Source: Gilvimarinus algae
GTDB taxonomy: Bacteria; Pseudomonadota; Gammaproteobacteria; Pseudomonadales; Cellvibrionaceae
NCBI RefSeq assembly: GCF_030518215.1
Contig: NZ_JAULRT010000032.1
Location: 62,001-126,000 of the forward strand
Reading direction: 5' to 3'
DNA: 64,000 nt
How positions within the stretch are numbered: the stretch's first letter is position 1; the number at the start of each line of letters is the position of its first letter. The position numbers and the translations under genes were made by a program. Below are positions 20,152 through 29,317 of this stretch, in pieces. The notes under the pieces are model-generated. The model saw only the letters and a list, made by a program, of their open reading frames with translations. It had not been told where the DNA came from and ran no database searches.

Positions 20152-20171
20152 ATGTGCATCATCCTTGATGC
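20152..20171 (-). terminator. Putative terminator of tniQ2
   Basis: Minus strand GCATCA, AGGA, TGATGC (20171-20156), followed by ACATTTTTATT. It overlaps the tniQ2 stop codon. The stem uses the same GCATCA/TGATGC words as the RM-operon palindrome. Confidence 0.5.
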
Positions 20172-21646
20172 TGCTTTTTAGTGTGTGTATTTATCTGTCT
20201 TAACTGCTTGATACTAAACGGTTTCGCTGTATTGGGATTGAATTCGTAAGTAAGAGAGCCTTTTTTCAATAATTTAAACACTTTAACGATGTCGAACCCC
20301 TGCTTTTGAAACCCTGCCAAGGTATAGCCGATACAGTCTGGTTGGGCTTTTTTTTGAAAGGATTGGATTTGCTTTATCCAGGCCTGTTTGTCGATAAGCC
20401 AGTCCCGATTTTGGTGGTTCGGGCGTTGGAGTGTTTTGATTAGCTTGCTTCTGAGCAATTGTAGTAGTTGGTGTCTTGATAGTTCGGTCTCCTTGCATGC
20501 TTGTGCGAAGCTCCAGTTTTCCTGATAAAGGTTGGCTAAAGCCTGAACCTCTGCTCTGTTGAAATAAGCTTTCCCCTTGAACGCTTGTAGTGTGAGTTTG
20601 CGTTGCTCAATGAGCTTTTTGAGCCGCGGCTCCCGACACTCCAATATAGCCAGGGCTTCTTTTTGTGAAATAAGAGGCCGATCTTCGGTTGTTACATCGA
20701 GTCTTGTCAGGTTTTTGGTTTGCAGAGCTGTTGGCCAATTTAGGTCGATGTATTGGTCAAATGCGGCCTTGAGCCGCTTAATACCATTGTTTGCTTGTTG
20801 CTGATAGAGCTTTTCGTGGATGTCCCGGTAGTGCTTGTTAATGCCAAAGTGGCCTCGGCTGCTCATCGGGTTAACCAGGTATTGACTTAGTAGCTGGTGG
20901 AAGCCTCTTGGCCAGTACTTGAGAGACTCCACGGCCGTTGAATAATGTTGGGATATGGTTAGATTGTCCATTTGGGCGGGGTTGAACCGCCCGCCTTCCG
21001 TAAGCCTATGTTGGTAATGGGCGATAAACTGCACCATGCTCACTACTTCAGATAGGTTAAGGTCTTGGAGTGCGGCTGGGTGGCCCTTGAGAGCAGGCCT
21101 ACCTTCGGCAAGTCGGTAGATCAGTGAGCTCAAGCTTAATGCGCTGGAGTTGGCACTCTGCGTAGGAGCGTCGATTATAGGAGAATCTTCACTGAACTCC
21201 CGTAGGTGAGTGCGGTACCAGCTCAGCCGTTTGTGGGAGCTTGGGTCAGTGTCAACCAGCATCACCCTGTGATTATGGCACGCTGTGTACGCAATAATAC
21301 TCCATAGATATGAGCTGTACCCGTTCTCCTCTAGGCAAATTGAACAGACTTTGGGGTGCTTGACGAACAGTTTGGCTGAAGAGGTTGATTTTTTGTGCTG
21401 TCGATGCAGTGGGGCTGTTGGAGAGTTGGGTGTTTGGTTGATCCTCATTGCTGACAAGTACGTGTTCAAATCCTGCTCGCCAGTTATGAACTCAAGTGTC
21501 GGTATTCTCAAATTTTTCCAGTTGAGGCCTGCAAATTGGAGTAGATGACCAATGTGCAGAAAGCCGTTCGCTTCGCTCAGTCGGATAAGGTGGCTGATGA
21601 CACATTCGTCACCGTGTCTGTACGGACGGGCTAGTAACTTTCCCAT
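20159..21646 (-). CDS. TniQ/TnsD-type transposon targeting protein, long form (tniQ2)
   Basis: Second targeting protein of the element, 495 residues from ATG 21646. I chose this start because MGKLLARPYRHGDECVISHL is the canonical TniQ opening; an upstream in-frame ATG at 21676 adds 10 residues. The zinc site is Cys101, Cys104, Cys123, His126 (CSICLEENGYSSYLW, then ACHNHRVML). The C-terminal ~200 residues, with repeated helix-turn-helix-like segments (SQKEALAILECREPRLKKLI, then SFAQACKETELSRHQLLQLL), fit a TnsD-type DNA-binding extension. It is divergent from the regulator-tnsABC block. With tniQ1 present too, the element may have two target pathways. Confidence 0.85.
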   Translation of the reverse strand: MGKLLARPYRHGDECVISHLIRLSEANGFLHIGHLLQFAGLNWKNLRIPTLEFITGEQDLNTYLSAMRINQTPNSPTAPLHRQHKKSTSSAKLFVKHPKVCSICLEENGYSSYLWSIIAYTACHNHRVMLVDTDPSSHKRLSWYRTHLREFSEDSPIIDAPTQSANSSALSLSSLIYRLAEGRPALKGHPAALQDLNLSEVVSMVQFIAHYQHRLTEGGRFNPAQMDNLTISQHYSTAVESLKYWPRGFHQLLSQYLVNPMSSRGHFGINKHYRDIHEKLYQQQANNGIKRLKAAFDQYIDLNWPTALQTKNLTRLDVTTEDRPLISQKEALAILECREPRLKKLIEQRKLTLQAFKGKAYFNRAEVQALANLYQENWSFAQACKETELSRHQLLQLLRSKLIKTLQRPNHQNRDWLIDKQAWIKQIQSFQKKAQPDCIGYTLAGFQKQGFDIVKVFKLLKKGSLTYEFNPNTAKPFSIKQLRQINTHTKKQHQG

Positions 21647-21917
21647 GTCGCAATCTCGCTTGCCCCGCAATAGCATTGAATATGAGAATTATTGCTAATT
21701 AGGATGAGCTCTAGTCTCGCGTTGACTGCTGGTCAGCTATTCTCGCTGCCGAGCTTGGAGCTCCCCGCTCATGAGTATGCGGCGTCTTAAAATGTCATTA
21801 TCGTTACACGATGATGATATAAGTGATTGATATTGTTGAAATATTTTATCTCGGGCGAGTTGACAAGTGAAGTTAACCTACCTAAATTGCATAGCTTTTA
21901 TTAGCCGAGTTAATGTA

Positions 21918-22277
21918 ATGAGCCCGTTTGGAAGCCTGCTAAAGGAGTATTTGAGGTCTAGTAATTGTCAGCAAAAGGAGCTGGCTCGCTGCATGGGCTG
22001 GAGTCCCAGCTATATCTCTTTAATGGTCAATGGAAAGCGACAGCCGCCTGCGAAAGATAAGGTGCGCCAAATAGCGATAGCTCTTGATATGTCCGGAGAG
22101 GGGTATAAGAAGCTTAAAAAGGCAGCCGCTGAGTCAAGACGCTTAGTCGTAGCTCCCGGCGAGGTGTCCGCCGAACATATTGTGGCTATGAACCGTATGA
22201 ATGAATACTTACGAGAGGCCCCTGCTGAGAAGCAGGGGCGGATATTGTCAATTCTAGAGGGAGATGCCGGTATGTAA
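21918..22277 (+). CDS. XRE-family HTH regulator
   Basis: A 119-residue DNA-binding protein with a Cro/CI helix-turn-helix in the N-terminal half: GSLLKEYLRSSNCQQKELAR then WSPSYISLMVNGKR. The C-terminal helical tail is not recognised. An in-frame upstream ATG at 21867 would add 17 residues, but MSPFGSLLKEYL fits the family N-terminus better. Located between tniQ2 and tnsA, reading with tnsABC. Small XRE regulators are found in the same position in other Tn7-like elements, where they control targeting or transposition genes; that role is inferred here. Confidence 0.82.
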   Translation: MSPFGSLLKEYLRSSNCQQKELARCMGWSPSYISLMVNGKRQPPAKDKVRQIAIALDMSGEGYKKLKKAAAESRRLVVAPGEVSAEHIVAMNRMNEYLREAPAEKQGRILSILEGDAGM

Positions 22278-22287
22278 AACGAAAAAA

Positions 22288-22320
22288 CCGAAACAAACTG
22301 ACGCTTGCTTCGGCTTTTAA
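22288..22320 (+). terminator. Putative terminator after XRE gene
   Basis: CCGAAACAA (22288-22296) pairs with TTGCTTCGG (22305-22313) with one mismatch, followed by CTTTTAA. The remaining ~160 nt before tnsA hold no convincing gene. Confidence 0.5.
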
Positions 22321-22483
22321 GGAAGGATGGACCTTCGTCGCAGAACTCATTCTCACCTCAATATGGCCCGTCGTCAAGCCCCCGAAAACGCGAATTTGGT
22401 TGTCGAGGGGAAAGCTCCGCCAGCAAAAAGCGCTAGCACCCGCCCCTTGAGCCAACTCACACTTTTGATTGAGAGTGAATCCT

Positions 22484-23107
22484 ATGGCCACGCCTGCAAG
22501 AAAGATTAAGTCTTCTACCGTAAAAAATTTGTTCAAATTTCCATCAACCAAGACGCCACCTTACGAGTCTTCACTGACTCCCTACAAAATGGTTTTGGTC
22601 GAGTCGGCCCTAGAAAAGGATTTTTGCTACCACCTGGAGGCCGACTCTGACGTGTCAGAATACTATCCTCAGCCTAGAACTTTTACCTCTCCAAAGGGTG
22701 AGATACCGAAGTGGAGTTATACACCGGATTTCATAGTTATCTTCAAGGATGGTGTTTCTGTCTATGTAGAGGTGAAGCGAAGTGTTGATGAGCTGAAAGA
22801 GATATATTGGTACAAGCTTGGCCGCGTGGCGGAGCTGCTTCGTGTCGAGAAATCAACACTGGTTGTCGCTGATGCAGAGTTGATTCGAGCACCGGAAACT
22901 CTTCACGATCTCAAGATAGCTCATCGATATCGGTCTCGTAACGCTAAGATCTCACCCAAAGGTGTCCAGGTTCCAGCTCCTATAGACTTACCTGAAAGAA
23001 TAGCTGACCTATGTGCGCGCTTGCCGCAAGAGCTGGTCGGGTCTGTTCGTGACTACGTTTCTAAGAGTGCAGTCACCCCTGTACTCCTACATATTCAGAG
23101 CTCTTGA
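22484..23107 (+). CDS. tnsA: Tn7-like transposase endonuclease subunit TnsA
   Basis: Cuts the 5' ends of the transposon, enabling cut-and-paste movement with TnsB. The 207-residue protein has the restriction-endonuclease-like core: VESALEKDFCYHLE (Glu40/Glu44), YTPDFIV with Asp82, and VEVK with Glu96 and Lys98. The ATG at 22484 follows GAGAG; in-frame GTG and TTG codons lie 9 and 15 nt upstream. Active-site residues appear intact, so the element should leave its donor site rather than form cointegrates. tnsB starts 10 nt downstream. Confidence 0.9.
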   Translation: MATPARKIKSSTVKNLFKFPSTKTPPYESSLTPYKMVLVESALEKDFCYHLEADSDVSEYYPQPRTFTSPKGEIPKWSYTPDFIVIFKDGVSVYVEVKRSVDELKEIYWYKLGRVAELLRVEKSTLVVADAELIRAPETLHDLKIAHRYRSRNAKISPKGVQVPAPIDLPERIADLCARLPQELVGSVRDYVSKSAVTPVLLHIQSS

Positions 23108-23117
23108 GGTGTAAAAA

Positions 23118-25040
23118 ATGAGAAAAGATACTCGTTGGGCGCCAGGCCTAATTGTTCGCATTGAGGATGAGTCACTAAATGGTTCTTGGATGATACGAAG
23201 TGCATCAAGGGAAACGATTCGTTTAGCCTGTTTAGATGGCCGCACTGTAGTAAACGAAAACTGCGAAAAGCTAGAGCAATTATCGGAGCGTGGTTCGGTA
23301 ACATTTTTATCGGAGGAGTACTGGAAGGGTGACATTGTATTTCGAGATTATCCCGAGCATATTCAGTATGAAGTAGCCCGTCGCTTGAAATATGTCCAGG
23401 GGTTTCTGGCAAGTGATCATAGAAAAAAGTCTAGGAAAAAACTAGAGCCAATAATCTCAAGGGTTTCTTGCGAAATTGAAGATCAATCCCCCCCTAAGCC
23501 ATCTACGCTAATAAATTGGATTAATAGCTACGAGAAACAAGGTATGAAGGCGAAGGGCCTCATACCACTGCACGCCAAAAAAGGGAATAGATTAATAAAA
23601 TTACACCCTATTGTTGTTGGGATTATTAAGGCGGTAAAAGAGCAGTTTTACAATAAGAACAAAATGTCTGCGAAAACCGCGTGGAGAAAAGTTGAAGCAA
23701 AGGTCCTTCAGCATAACCTAAACTTGGAAGAGCATAATTATCTTAAAATACCTGCTTATAGCACAGTTAAATATCACCTAGATAAGGTGCGGTATGTTGA
23801 CAAAGTTAGAACAAGATCGGGCGAAAATATTGGTCGCTACGAGGGCGCAGATTACGAGATTGCCCCTGTTAGCACTAGAATACTGGAGCGAGTGGAGGCG
23901 GACCATACGAAGCTTGATATATTTGTACTAGATGATGACCGTAAGACTCTTTTAGGAAAGCCTTGCTTAAGCGCTCTTATAGACCACTACTCAAAAATGA
24001 TTGTAGGAATTCAGGTTTCGTTTGAGGAGCCTAGTTATGCATCCGTTTCCTTGGCGATTGCTTCCTCGTTATTAAGTAAGGAAAAGATCTTACGAGACCA
24101 TGGTGTTTTGGGAGAGTGGCCTGCGCATGGGCTGATGGAGGAGTTGGTCACGGACAATGGTCCGGAATTCTGGGGGAATGATTTGGAAGCTACCCTAGAG
24201 ACAATTGGTACTGTACTTCACTACGCTCCAGTCAGGTCGCCAAACTACAAAGGTTCTATAGAAAGGTTTTTTCGAACTGTTAATACAGTGTTTCTTGATG
24301 CCCAGCCTGGAAAAACGAACGGAAACAAGGATTCAAAGAGTGAATACAAAGCTCAGTTTGAAGCAGACTTAACATTTTCAGAGTTCAGAACTAAGTTTCT
24401 TGACTGGATAGTAAATCATTACCACTTGAGTCCAGGGGAGGACGGGGTTTCTCCGCTGGATAAGTGGAAAGCGTGTTTGTGTGATTTTCCTGTTCCTGAA
24501 GAGGATGAAAAGTTCGTTGAAACCTCATTGATGTGTACTGATGTAAGGACTTTACAACGATGGGGTATACAATTTGAAAAATTAAAATACAACTCAGCTC
24601 TACTGCGGGATATATATCGTCGAGATGGTGTTTCGGAGCTAAGAATTAAATATAGCCCATTTGATCTTTCTCATATATATGTAGAGGATGACTTGAACGG
24701 GATGTACATAAAGGTTCCGTGTGAAAATTACGAATACGCTTCCGGATTGACACTCTACGCCCACAAGAGAGTTCTTAAGAGGGTTCGCGATAAGTCAAGG
24801 GAAACGCTAAGTAATGCTGTTTTGCAGGAAGCCAAAATTCGACTGTATGCCGATGCCGAGTCAATTCATCAGAGAAACGCTCGCCGAAAAACGCAAGTTG
24901 TGGCGAATAAGGAAGCTCGATTGGCTGGAGTTGGTATTTCTTCGAATATTGAATCAGTCAATCTAGAACCTACGAGAGAGGTCGTTGTTGTGGGTATGAA
25001 CGATGAAGGGTTTTATGAAGTGGAGGTGTGGAATGACTGA
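23118..25040 (+). CDS. tnsB: Tn7-like DDE transposase TnsB
   Basis: Binds the transposon ends and catalyses 3'-end cleavage and strand transfer. The 640-residue protein has an N-terminal HTH region (KMSAKTAWRKVEAKV), then an RNase H fold with catalytic Asp262 (VEADHTKLD), Asp346 (VTDNGPEF) and Glu382 (GSIERFF), i.e. D-D-35-E. The C-terminal Mu-type beta-barrel segment follows (ELRIKYSPFDLSHIYV), then a helical tail that usually contacts TnsC. It is apparently intact. The stop overlaps the tnsC start by 8 nt. Confidence 0.94.
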   Translation: MRKDTRWAPGLIVRIEDESLNGSWMIRSASRETIRLACLDGRTVVNENCEKLEQLSERGSVTFLSEEYWKGDIVFRDYPEHIQYEVARRLKYVQGFLASDHRKKSRKKLEPIISRVSCEIEDQSPPKPSTLINWINSYEKQGMKAKGLIPLHAKKGNRLIKLHPIVVGIIKAVKEQFYNKNKMSAKTAWRKVEAKVLQHNLNLEEHNYLKIPAYSTVKYHLDKVRYVDKVRTRSGENIGRYEGADYEIAPVSTRILERVEADHTKLDIFVLDDDRKTLLGKPCLSALIDHYSKMIVGIQVSFEEPSYASVSLAIASSLLSKEKILRDHGVLGEWPAHGLMEELVTDNGPEFWGNDLEATLETIGTVLHYAPVRSPNYKGSIERFFRTVNTVFLDAQPGKTNGNKDSKSEYKAQFEADLTFSEFRTKFLDWIVNHYHLSPGEDGVSPLDKWKACLCDFPVPEEDEKFVETSLMCTDVRTLQRWGIQFEKLKYNSALLRDIYRRDGVSELRIKYSPFDLSHIYVEDDLNGMYIKVPCENYEYASGLTLYAHKRVLKRVRDKSRETLSNAVLQEAKIRLYADAESIHQRNARRKTQVVANKEARLAGVGISSNIESVNLEPTREVVVVGMNDEGFYEVEVWND

Positions 25041-26004
25041 GAAAAACCGCTACCCATTTATTGTTTCCCCTGAGGTTCGAAGCATTTACAGAAAATTTGA
25101 CATGCTAAGGCGGGTTCCCTATGTGTCCGAGGGGAATTTAAACTTGTTGCTAACAGGTGAGTCTGGCCTTGGTAAGTCGGAGCTGTTGAAGCGTTATGAG
25201 CGTAGGAATTTCCGGGTGGATGAAGGGTTTAGGACAAGGGTTCCTGTACTTTACGTAAATATCCGATCTCCGAAAACCATGAAGGCATTTCTAAGTGAAA
25301 TATTGATTAGTCTGGGTGACCCTCAAAATGGGGTCGCAAAAGATAGCCGTACTGCTTTAAAAACGCTTTCTATGCTCTGCTCTACGTGCGGGGTTGAGCT
25401 TATTCTTTTGGATGAAGCTCAGACCTTGATGCAAAATCGATCTTTAGGGGTTCTTGCAACCATTGCGGATTGGGTGCGAGATTTGGCTGACGCTGTAGGT
25501 GTCCCTATTGTGTTGACGGGAATGCCTTGGTGCGAGGGGTTTGTGGATAGCTATGAGCAGATTTCGACGAGATTTGGCTATCGTCACCGTTTAGATGATT
25601 ACATGGTTTCTAAGAGGTTTAATCGGTATGTAACCTTTACCGGTAAATACCTGGCTGCTCTCAGTGAAGATAACAAAGTTGATGTGTCGGACAAGGATTT
25701 CGCTTTTCGTATGTTTTCGCATACATCAGGTCGGCTTCGTGCAACGACAGGATTGCTAAATGTGGCGCATGAGCTTTCCAAAGAGGCTGGTCGACCGCTG
25801 AATAAACAGTATGTCATAGGCGCGGCGGTCCTGCAGAAAGGTGACATGAATAGCTTTACTGAGTCCATTGGCAAGATTACTCTCCAAGAGGTGGTCAGTC
25901 CTTCTCAGTGGGTTAACCAAAAGGGCTATAGCCGAGAGCGGCATATTCCGCCCGTGTACGATACTTATAAAGTAAATAATGATTATACGCTAGTAAGGCA
26001 GTAG
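25033..26004 (+). CDS. tnsC: Tn7-like AAA+ regulator TnsC
   Basis: ATPase that links the target selector (TniQ/TnsD) to the TnsAB transposase. The 323-residue protein starts at ATG 25033, after GGAGGTG inside tnsB. Walker A is G42-E-S-G-L-G-K48-S49 and Walker B is LILLDEAQT with Asp127 and Glu128. A sensor-like VLTGMPWCEG segment and an arginine-containing region (ISTRFGYRHRL) follow. It is the last gene of the tnsABC operon, with a strong terminator 14 nt downstream. Confidence 0.93.
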   Translation: MTEKNRYPFIVSPEVRSIYRKFDMLRRVPYVSEGNLNLLLTGESGLGKSELLKRYERRNFRVDEGFRTRVPVLYVNIRSPKTMKAFLSEILISLGDPQNGVAKDSRTALKTLSMLCSTCGVELILLDEAQTLMQNRSLGVLATIADWVRDLADAVGVPIVLTGMPWCEGFVDSYEQISTRFGYRHRLDDYMVSKRFNRYVTFTGKYLAALSEDNKVDVSDKDFAFRMFSHTSGRLRATTGLLNVAHELSKEAGRPLNKQYVIGAAVLQKGDMNSFTESIGKITLQEVVSPSQWVNQKGYSRERHIPPVYDTYKVNNDYTLVRQ

Positions 26005-26017
26005 GCGTTGTATCGTC

Positions 26018-26053
26018 AGGAGGCTAACGTGAATTTTACGGGCCTCCTTTTTA
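26018..26053 (+). terminator. Rho-independent terminator of tnsABC
   Basis: AGGAGGC (26018-26024) pairs with GCCTCCT (26042-26048), followed by TTTTATTT. An inner CGT/ACG pairing extends the stem. Confidence 0.85.
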
Positions 26054-26237
26054 TTTATAACGGTTGGCAAGTTCTAGTATAGTATTATTGAGTCAATAAC
26101 CCCATGGTACGTATTTTCACTATTTGTGATCTTTGTCGACAGGTGCTGGCATGATTGGTCTCTGCTTCGATAGGGTATCCCAAACTTACTCTGGAAGGTA
26201 TCGCTGGCGCGGCGTAAACACAAGGTGAGAGACTTAA

Positions 26238-27335
26238 TTACAGATCAAATAGGCTCGGCGTTTCATTGAGGCTATCTTCCTGAAGTGCGAGTATATGCAG
26301 ACCTTGAAAGTCGATAAGTTGCAATGTAACAGCGGCTAATGTAAATGGATCATCGACTGAGACGTTGTACCCAAGAAATTGACACATCTCCTGCAGCTCT
26401 ACTCTTTTTGACGACCAGAGGAAACTGTTGATGGTGTTTTTATTCAGAGGAACGATATTGATATCAGATAAAAATTGATTCCATTCATTCGGGAAAAAAT
26501 TGATTATGTGTAAGGTGTTGTCCTTTTTCTCGGCGCCACCAACCAATTTTCTGTCTTTATAGATTAGAAACCGATCTATCGACAGATCGATCGGTGGAAG
26601 CTCGTCTGGCACGTGATCGACATCGACCAATACCTTTTTGAACACTTCCGGTCGAAAAGGCAACGGTTTGTGACTCTGGTTATTAAACGCGGCCACAGCA
26701 AGTTGGCGAATGTGTTCTTCTCGGGTAGTTTCATGCCAGTATTGCTCGCGAAGCTCGACCAGCGATCGACGCCCTATATATTTCAGCTTCTCGATGACTG
26801 AGATTAGCTCTGAGTCTTCAGCCCAGTATTTGTTGGTCACATAAAATGGGGAAATACTAATAACCGCGTCGGGATGTACGTGAATATCACGCGAGTCATC
26901 AACGACCACGATATCCTTCAGGTTGTACCCTAGGTCAACGAATTGACTGACGTCTTTGATTTTTCCGCCGCCGCAGGGTCTAAGTGTTTCCTTGCCTATA
27001 ACCTCGACAAATCTGTCCAGTTGTACTTCACAAGCCGGCAGAACTGAATGAATATACGCTTCTGTTGCCGTGCTAAAGAGTGCTAGGTCATAACCAAGCG
27101 CTTGGACGTTGCTTAAAAACTCCTGAAGATGGGGCCGAGGGTATACTTTGAGCGGTGAATTTCTCTCGATTTCGATACCACCCTCGGGCAAAGAGTCGTA
27201 GAACGACGACTTACTTTGAGGTAATCCAGCCAGTAGACTGGTCGTCGGGTCATAGACCGGAGTGTGCAGTAAGGTGTTATCAACATCCAGTACCAGCAAG
27301 CGTCTATTTCTGTCTTCAATTGCCATACTCTTCAT
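26238..27335 (-). CDS. FCP1-like HAD phosphatase
   Basis: HAD-superfamily phosphatase resembling the NIF/FCP1 C-terminal-domain phosphatases. The N-terminus has LDVDNTLLHTP with catalytic Asp17 and Asp19. The family continues with YPRPHLQEFL, YDLALFSTATEAY and the acidic motif VVVDDSRD. The C-terminal half (about 200-365) has no domain I recognise. The 365-residue reading starts at ATG 27335 after AAAGG; an upstream ATG would add 21 residues. Substrate unknown: in eukaryotes these act on phosphoproteins, but bacterial members are uncharacterised. Last gene of the SPFH-NADK-HAD operon. Confidence 0.82.
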   Translation of the reverse strand: MKSMAIEDRNRRLLVLDVDNTLLHTPVYDPTTSLLAGLPQSKSSFYDSLPEGGIEIERNSPLKVYPRPHLQEFLSNVQALGYDLALFSTATEAYIHSVLPACEVQLDRFVEVIGKETLRPCGGGKIKDVSQFVDLGYNLKDIVVVDDSRDIHVHPDAVISISPFYVTNKYWAEDSELISVIEKLKYIGRRSLVELREQYWHETTREEHIRQLAVAAFNNQSHKPLPFRPEVFKKVLVDVDHVPDELPPIDLSIDRFLIYKDRKLVGGAEKKDNTLHIINFFPNEWNQFLSDINIVPLNKNTINSFLWSSKRVELQEMCQFLGYNVSVDDPFTLAAVTLQLIDFQGLHILALQEDSLNETPSLFDL

Positions 27336-27357
27336 CTTACCTTTGGACCCAGGTGAC

Positions 27358-28284
27358 TTACGCCGCGACCAGTGCACCTTGATGTTGAGCCACACCAATG
27401 GTCAATATACACCCGGAGTTAAACGCTAAGTAGTCTTGCTCTACACCGTCTGAGAAAACCACACCATTTTCCGGCATGAAAGACTCCAGCTGAAGAGGTT
27501 TACTCTCAGTGACTTCACCAAACACCAAAGATGTCCCTGTGGTTTGACTCGGGAAGGGTTCGCGAACGGCAAACTGCAGCCAACGGTCGTCCCAGGCAAA
27601 GCCGCCAGATAAAGGGTGCCCGAATTTTCCGGTTACCCCCATAGCGCCGGCTAAAATGGACTGAAACCAACCGCTGGAACCCATGCCTGTCGATACGATG
27701 ACTCCGGAAGAAGAGTGACTTTCTGACTGGCCGTTCCAGCTTAGCCGGTATCGAGCCGATGTATGTGTTTTGGGGCCAATAAACAGGTCATTGACCGCCA
27801 GAAGCGTCTGTCCGTCATTAGTCGAGGCTTTTGCAAAGGTAACCGCTTTTATATTGGATTGTTTGGCCTGGACTTGGGCTACAATTTCTGCGAGGTCATT
27901 GACCCGAAAAGGCAACAATTGACCATCCCAACGTTCAGGGTCCGGGTTAATCGCAATGACCGGCTGGCCTTTCAGGTATTTCAGCGTATTCGCTACCAAA
28001 CCATCTTGACCAATCACCACCACGATATCGTCAGGGCTGAACTGGTAGGTCGGCAGCAGGTTGCGCTCCAGCCACTGAAAACGGCCGCGCTCCTTCAGGC
28101 AGCGCTCTACCTCATTGAGCCGTTGCTGATACAGGTCGTGCTCATCCAGGTAGTCCTGAACATCCACCTGATTGTGCTCAAGGTAGAACCTGGCCTGGGG
28201 CCAGGTGTTGAACCGTTCTACCAGTTCTTGCATCCGCGTCTTGCGATGAACGACGACAAACCGCTGTTGACTGCGCCGGCTCAT
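27358..28284 (-). CDS. NAD kinase-like protein with altered active-site motif
   Basis: Resembles the NAD(P) kinase / diacylglycerol kinase fold. The GGDGT nucleotide motif reads G92-Q-D94-G-L96 (VVVIGQDGLVANTLKYL); the NE-type motif reads LLAVNDLFIG; and the STPTGSTAY-type glycine-rich segment reads VSTGMGSSGWFQS. Asp94 is kept, but other positions deviate. A ~80-residue N-terminal extension precedes the core. It may phosphorylate or merely bind NAD or another substrate. It overlaps the SPFH gene by 4 nt and precedes the HAD phosphatase gene by 22 nt, so the three are probably co-expressed. Confidence 0.78.
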   Translation of the reverse strand: MSRRSQQRFVVVHRKTRMQELVERFNTWPQARFYLEHNQVDVQDYLDEHDLYQQRLNEVERCLKERGRFQWLERNLLPTYQFSPDDIVVVIGQDGLVANTLKYLKGQPVIAINPDPERWDGQLLPFRVNDLAEIVAQVQAKQSNIKAVTFAKASTNDGQTLLAVNDLFIGPKTHTSARYRLSWNGQSESHSSSGVIVSTGMGSSGWFQSILAGAMGVTGKFGHPLSGGFAWDDRWLQFAVREPFPSQTTGTSLVFGEVTESKPLQLESFMPENGVVFSDGVEQDYLAFNSGCILTIGVAQHQGALVAA

Positions 28285-29303
28285 TGGCGGACCGCCTTTT
28301 TCATCATGTTGGTGAATACCTCAGGGCCAATGTTGAGTTCCCCGATTTTCCCAGCGTTCTGTGCCATAGCCTCCATGGCCATCGCCATCATCTGCTCGGG
28401 TTGCATATTGGCCAATGCCATAGCTTTAAGGTTCTCTACAGGCAACTCGCTAAAGGCCTTCATACGGGCGGCGATGGCGTAGGCTTCAGAGTCGGCCTCT
28501 TGTTTGCTATTTTCGACATTGAGCAATACCAACTCTTTTCGTTGGTTTTCCGCTTCAATCTCCGCCTTAATACGCTCTTGCTCAGTCTGAGCGTTACCTC
28601 GCATGATCGCTCGTTCGTTGTTAATGCGAGATTCGGCGATTTCCTGCTCTTTCTGCTGAATGGCAAGCTCGGTCTGCAGCTCCGCGTCTTTGATTGTGCG
28701 TTCTTGCTCGACCGCCGACTTACGGCGAGCGTAGATGGCATCATCGGCCTCTTTGAGGATAGATTCACGGGCCTCGGCTTCCAGAGCTTTGCTGGTCTCG
28801 GGTGAAGGGGTGATGGCTGCCACCGAGGCATCAACCAACGCAATACCCAGCTCCTCCAGAACGGGCTGAACCGCCAGCTCGGTTTTCATGAGCTCGACAA
28901 GTGGCTGGCTCAAGGCTAAGGAGTCCCTCAAGGCTACCGATTGCACCTTATTCTGGACGATAGATTGTGCCGCTCGTACGACCCGATCCGTCAGTTTCAG
29001 CGGGTCCTCAGAGGCGTACGACTGCCCGTCAGCTTTGAGGTTAAAGTTCAGCACATCCGCAATCTTGTCTGGGTCAATTACGCGGAAGCTGATTTGCCCT
29101 TGTATACGAACGGATTGGTAATCGGCGGTTTGCAGATTAAAGATAAAGGGGGCTTCCTGCACACTAACGGGAATGGCGGCGATTGAGCTGGTGGCCTGTA
29201 TATAGAAAAAGCTTAAGCCTTTGCCCTTTTTGCGTACTTTGCCGCCAGAGGTCTTAATCACGTAGGTGGCGGAATCTGCCTTGTAGTATTGAAATCCGAA
29301 CAT
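28281..29303 (-). CDS. SPFH/Band-7 domain protein
   Basis: Stomatin/flotillin-type protein of 340 residues from ATG 29303, which has a good AAGGAG (the longer in-frame ATG at 29348 has none). The SPFH domain covers about residues 15-190, followed by a charged Glu/Ala-rich coiled coil (KDAELQTELAIQQKEQEIAE and neighbours) and a hydrophobic methionine-rich tail (MQPEQMMAMAMEAMAQNA). No clear transmembrane helix is present, so membrane attachment would be peripheral. SPFH proteins form ring-like scaffolds. First gene of the operon with the NAD-kinase-like and HAD genes; divergent from the Nudix-HTH regulator. Confidence 0.86.
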   Translation of the reverse strand: MFGFQYYKADSATYVIKTSGGKVRKKGKGLSFFYIQATSSIAAIPVSVQEAPFIFNLQTADYQSVRIQGQISFRVIDPDKIADVLNFNLKADGQSYASEDPLKLTDRVVRAAQSIVQNKVQSVALRDSLALSQPLVELMKTELAVQPVLEELGIALVDASVAAITPSPETSKALEAEARESILKEADDAIYARRKSAVEQERTIKDAELQTELAIQQKEQEIAESRINNERAIMRGNAQTEQERIKAEIEAENQRKELVLLNVENSKQEADSEAYAIAARMKAFSELPVENLKAMALANMQPEQMMAMAMEAMAQNAGKIGELNIGPEVFTNMMKKAVRQ

Positions 29304-29317
29304 GCCGTTCTCCTTGG

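Noticed and set aside
22327-22509. 60-codon plus-strand ORF between the XRE gene and tnsA
   Set aside because: No RBS and no domain signal; it overlaps the tnsA start in another frame.
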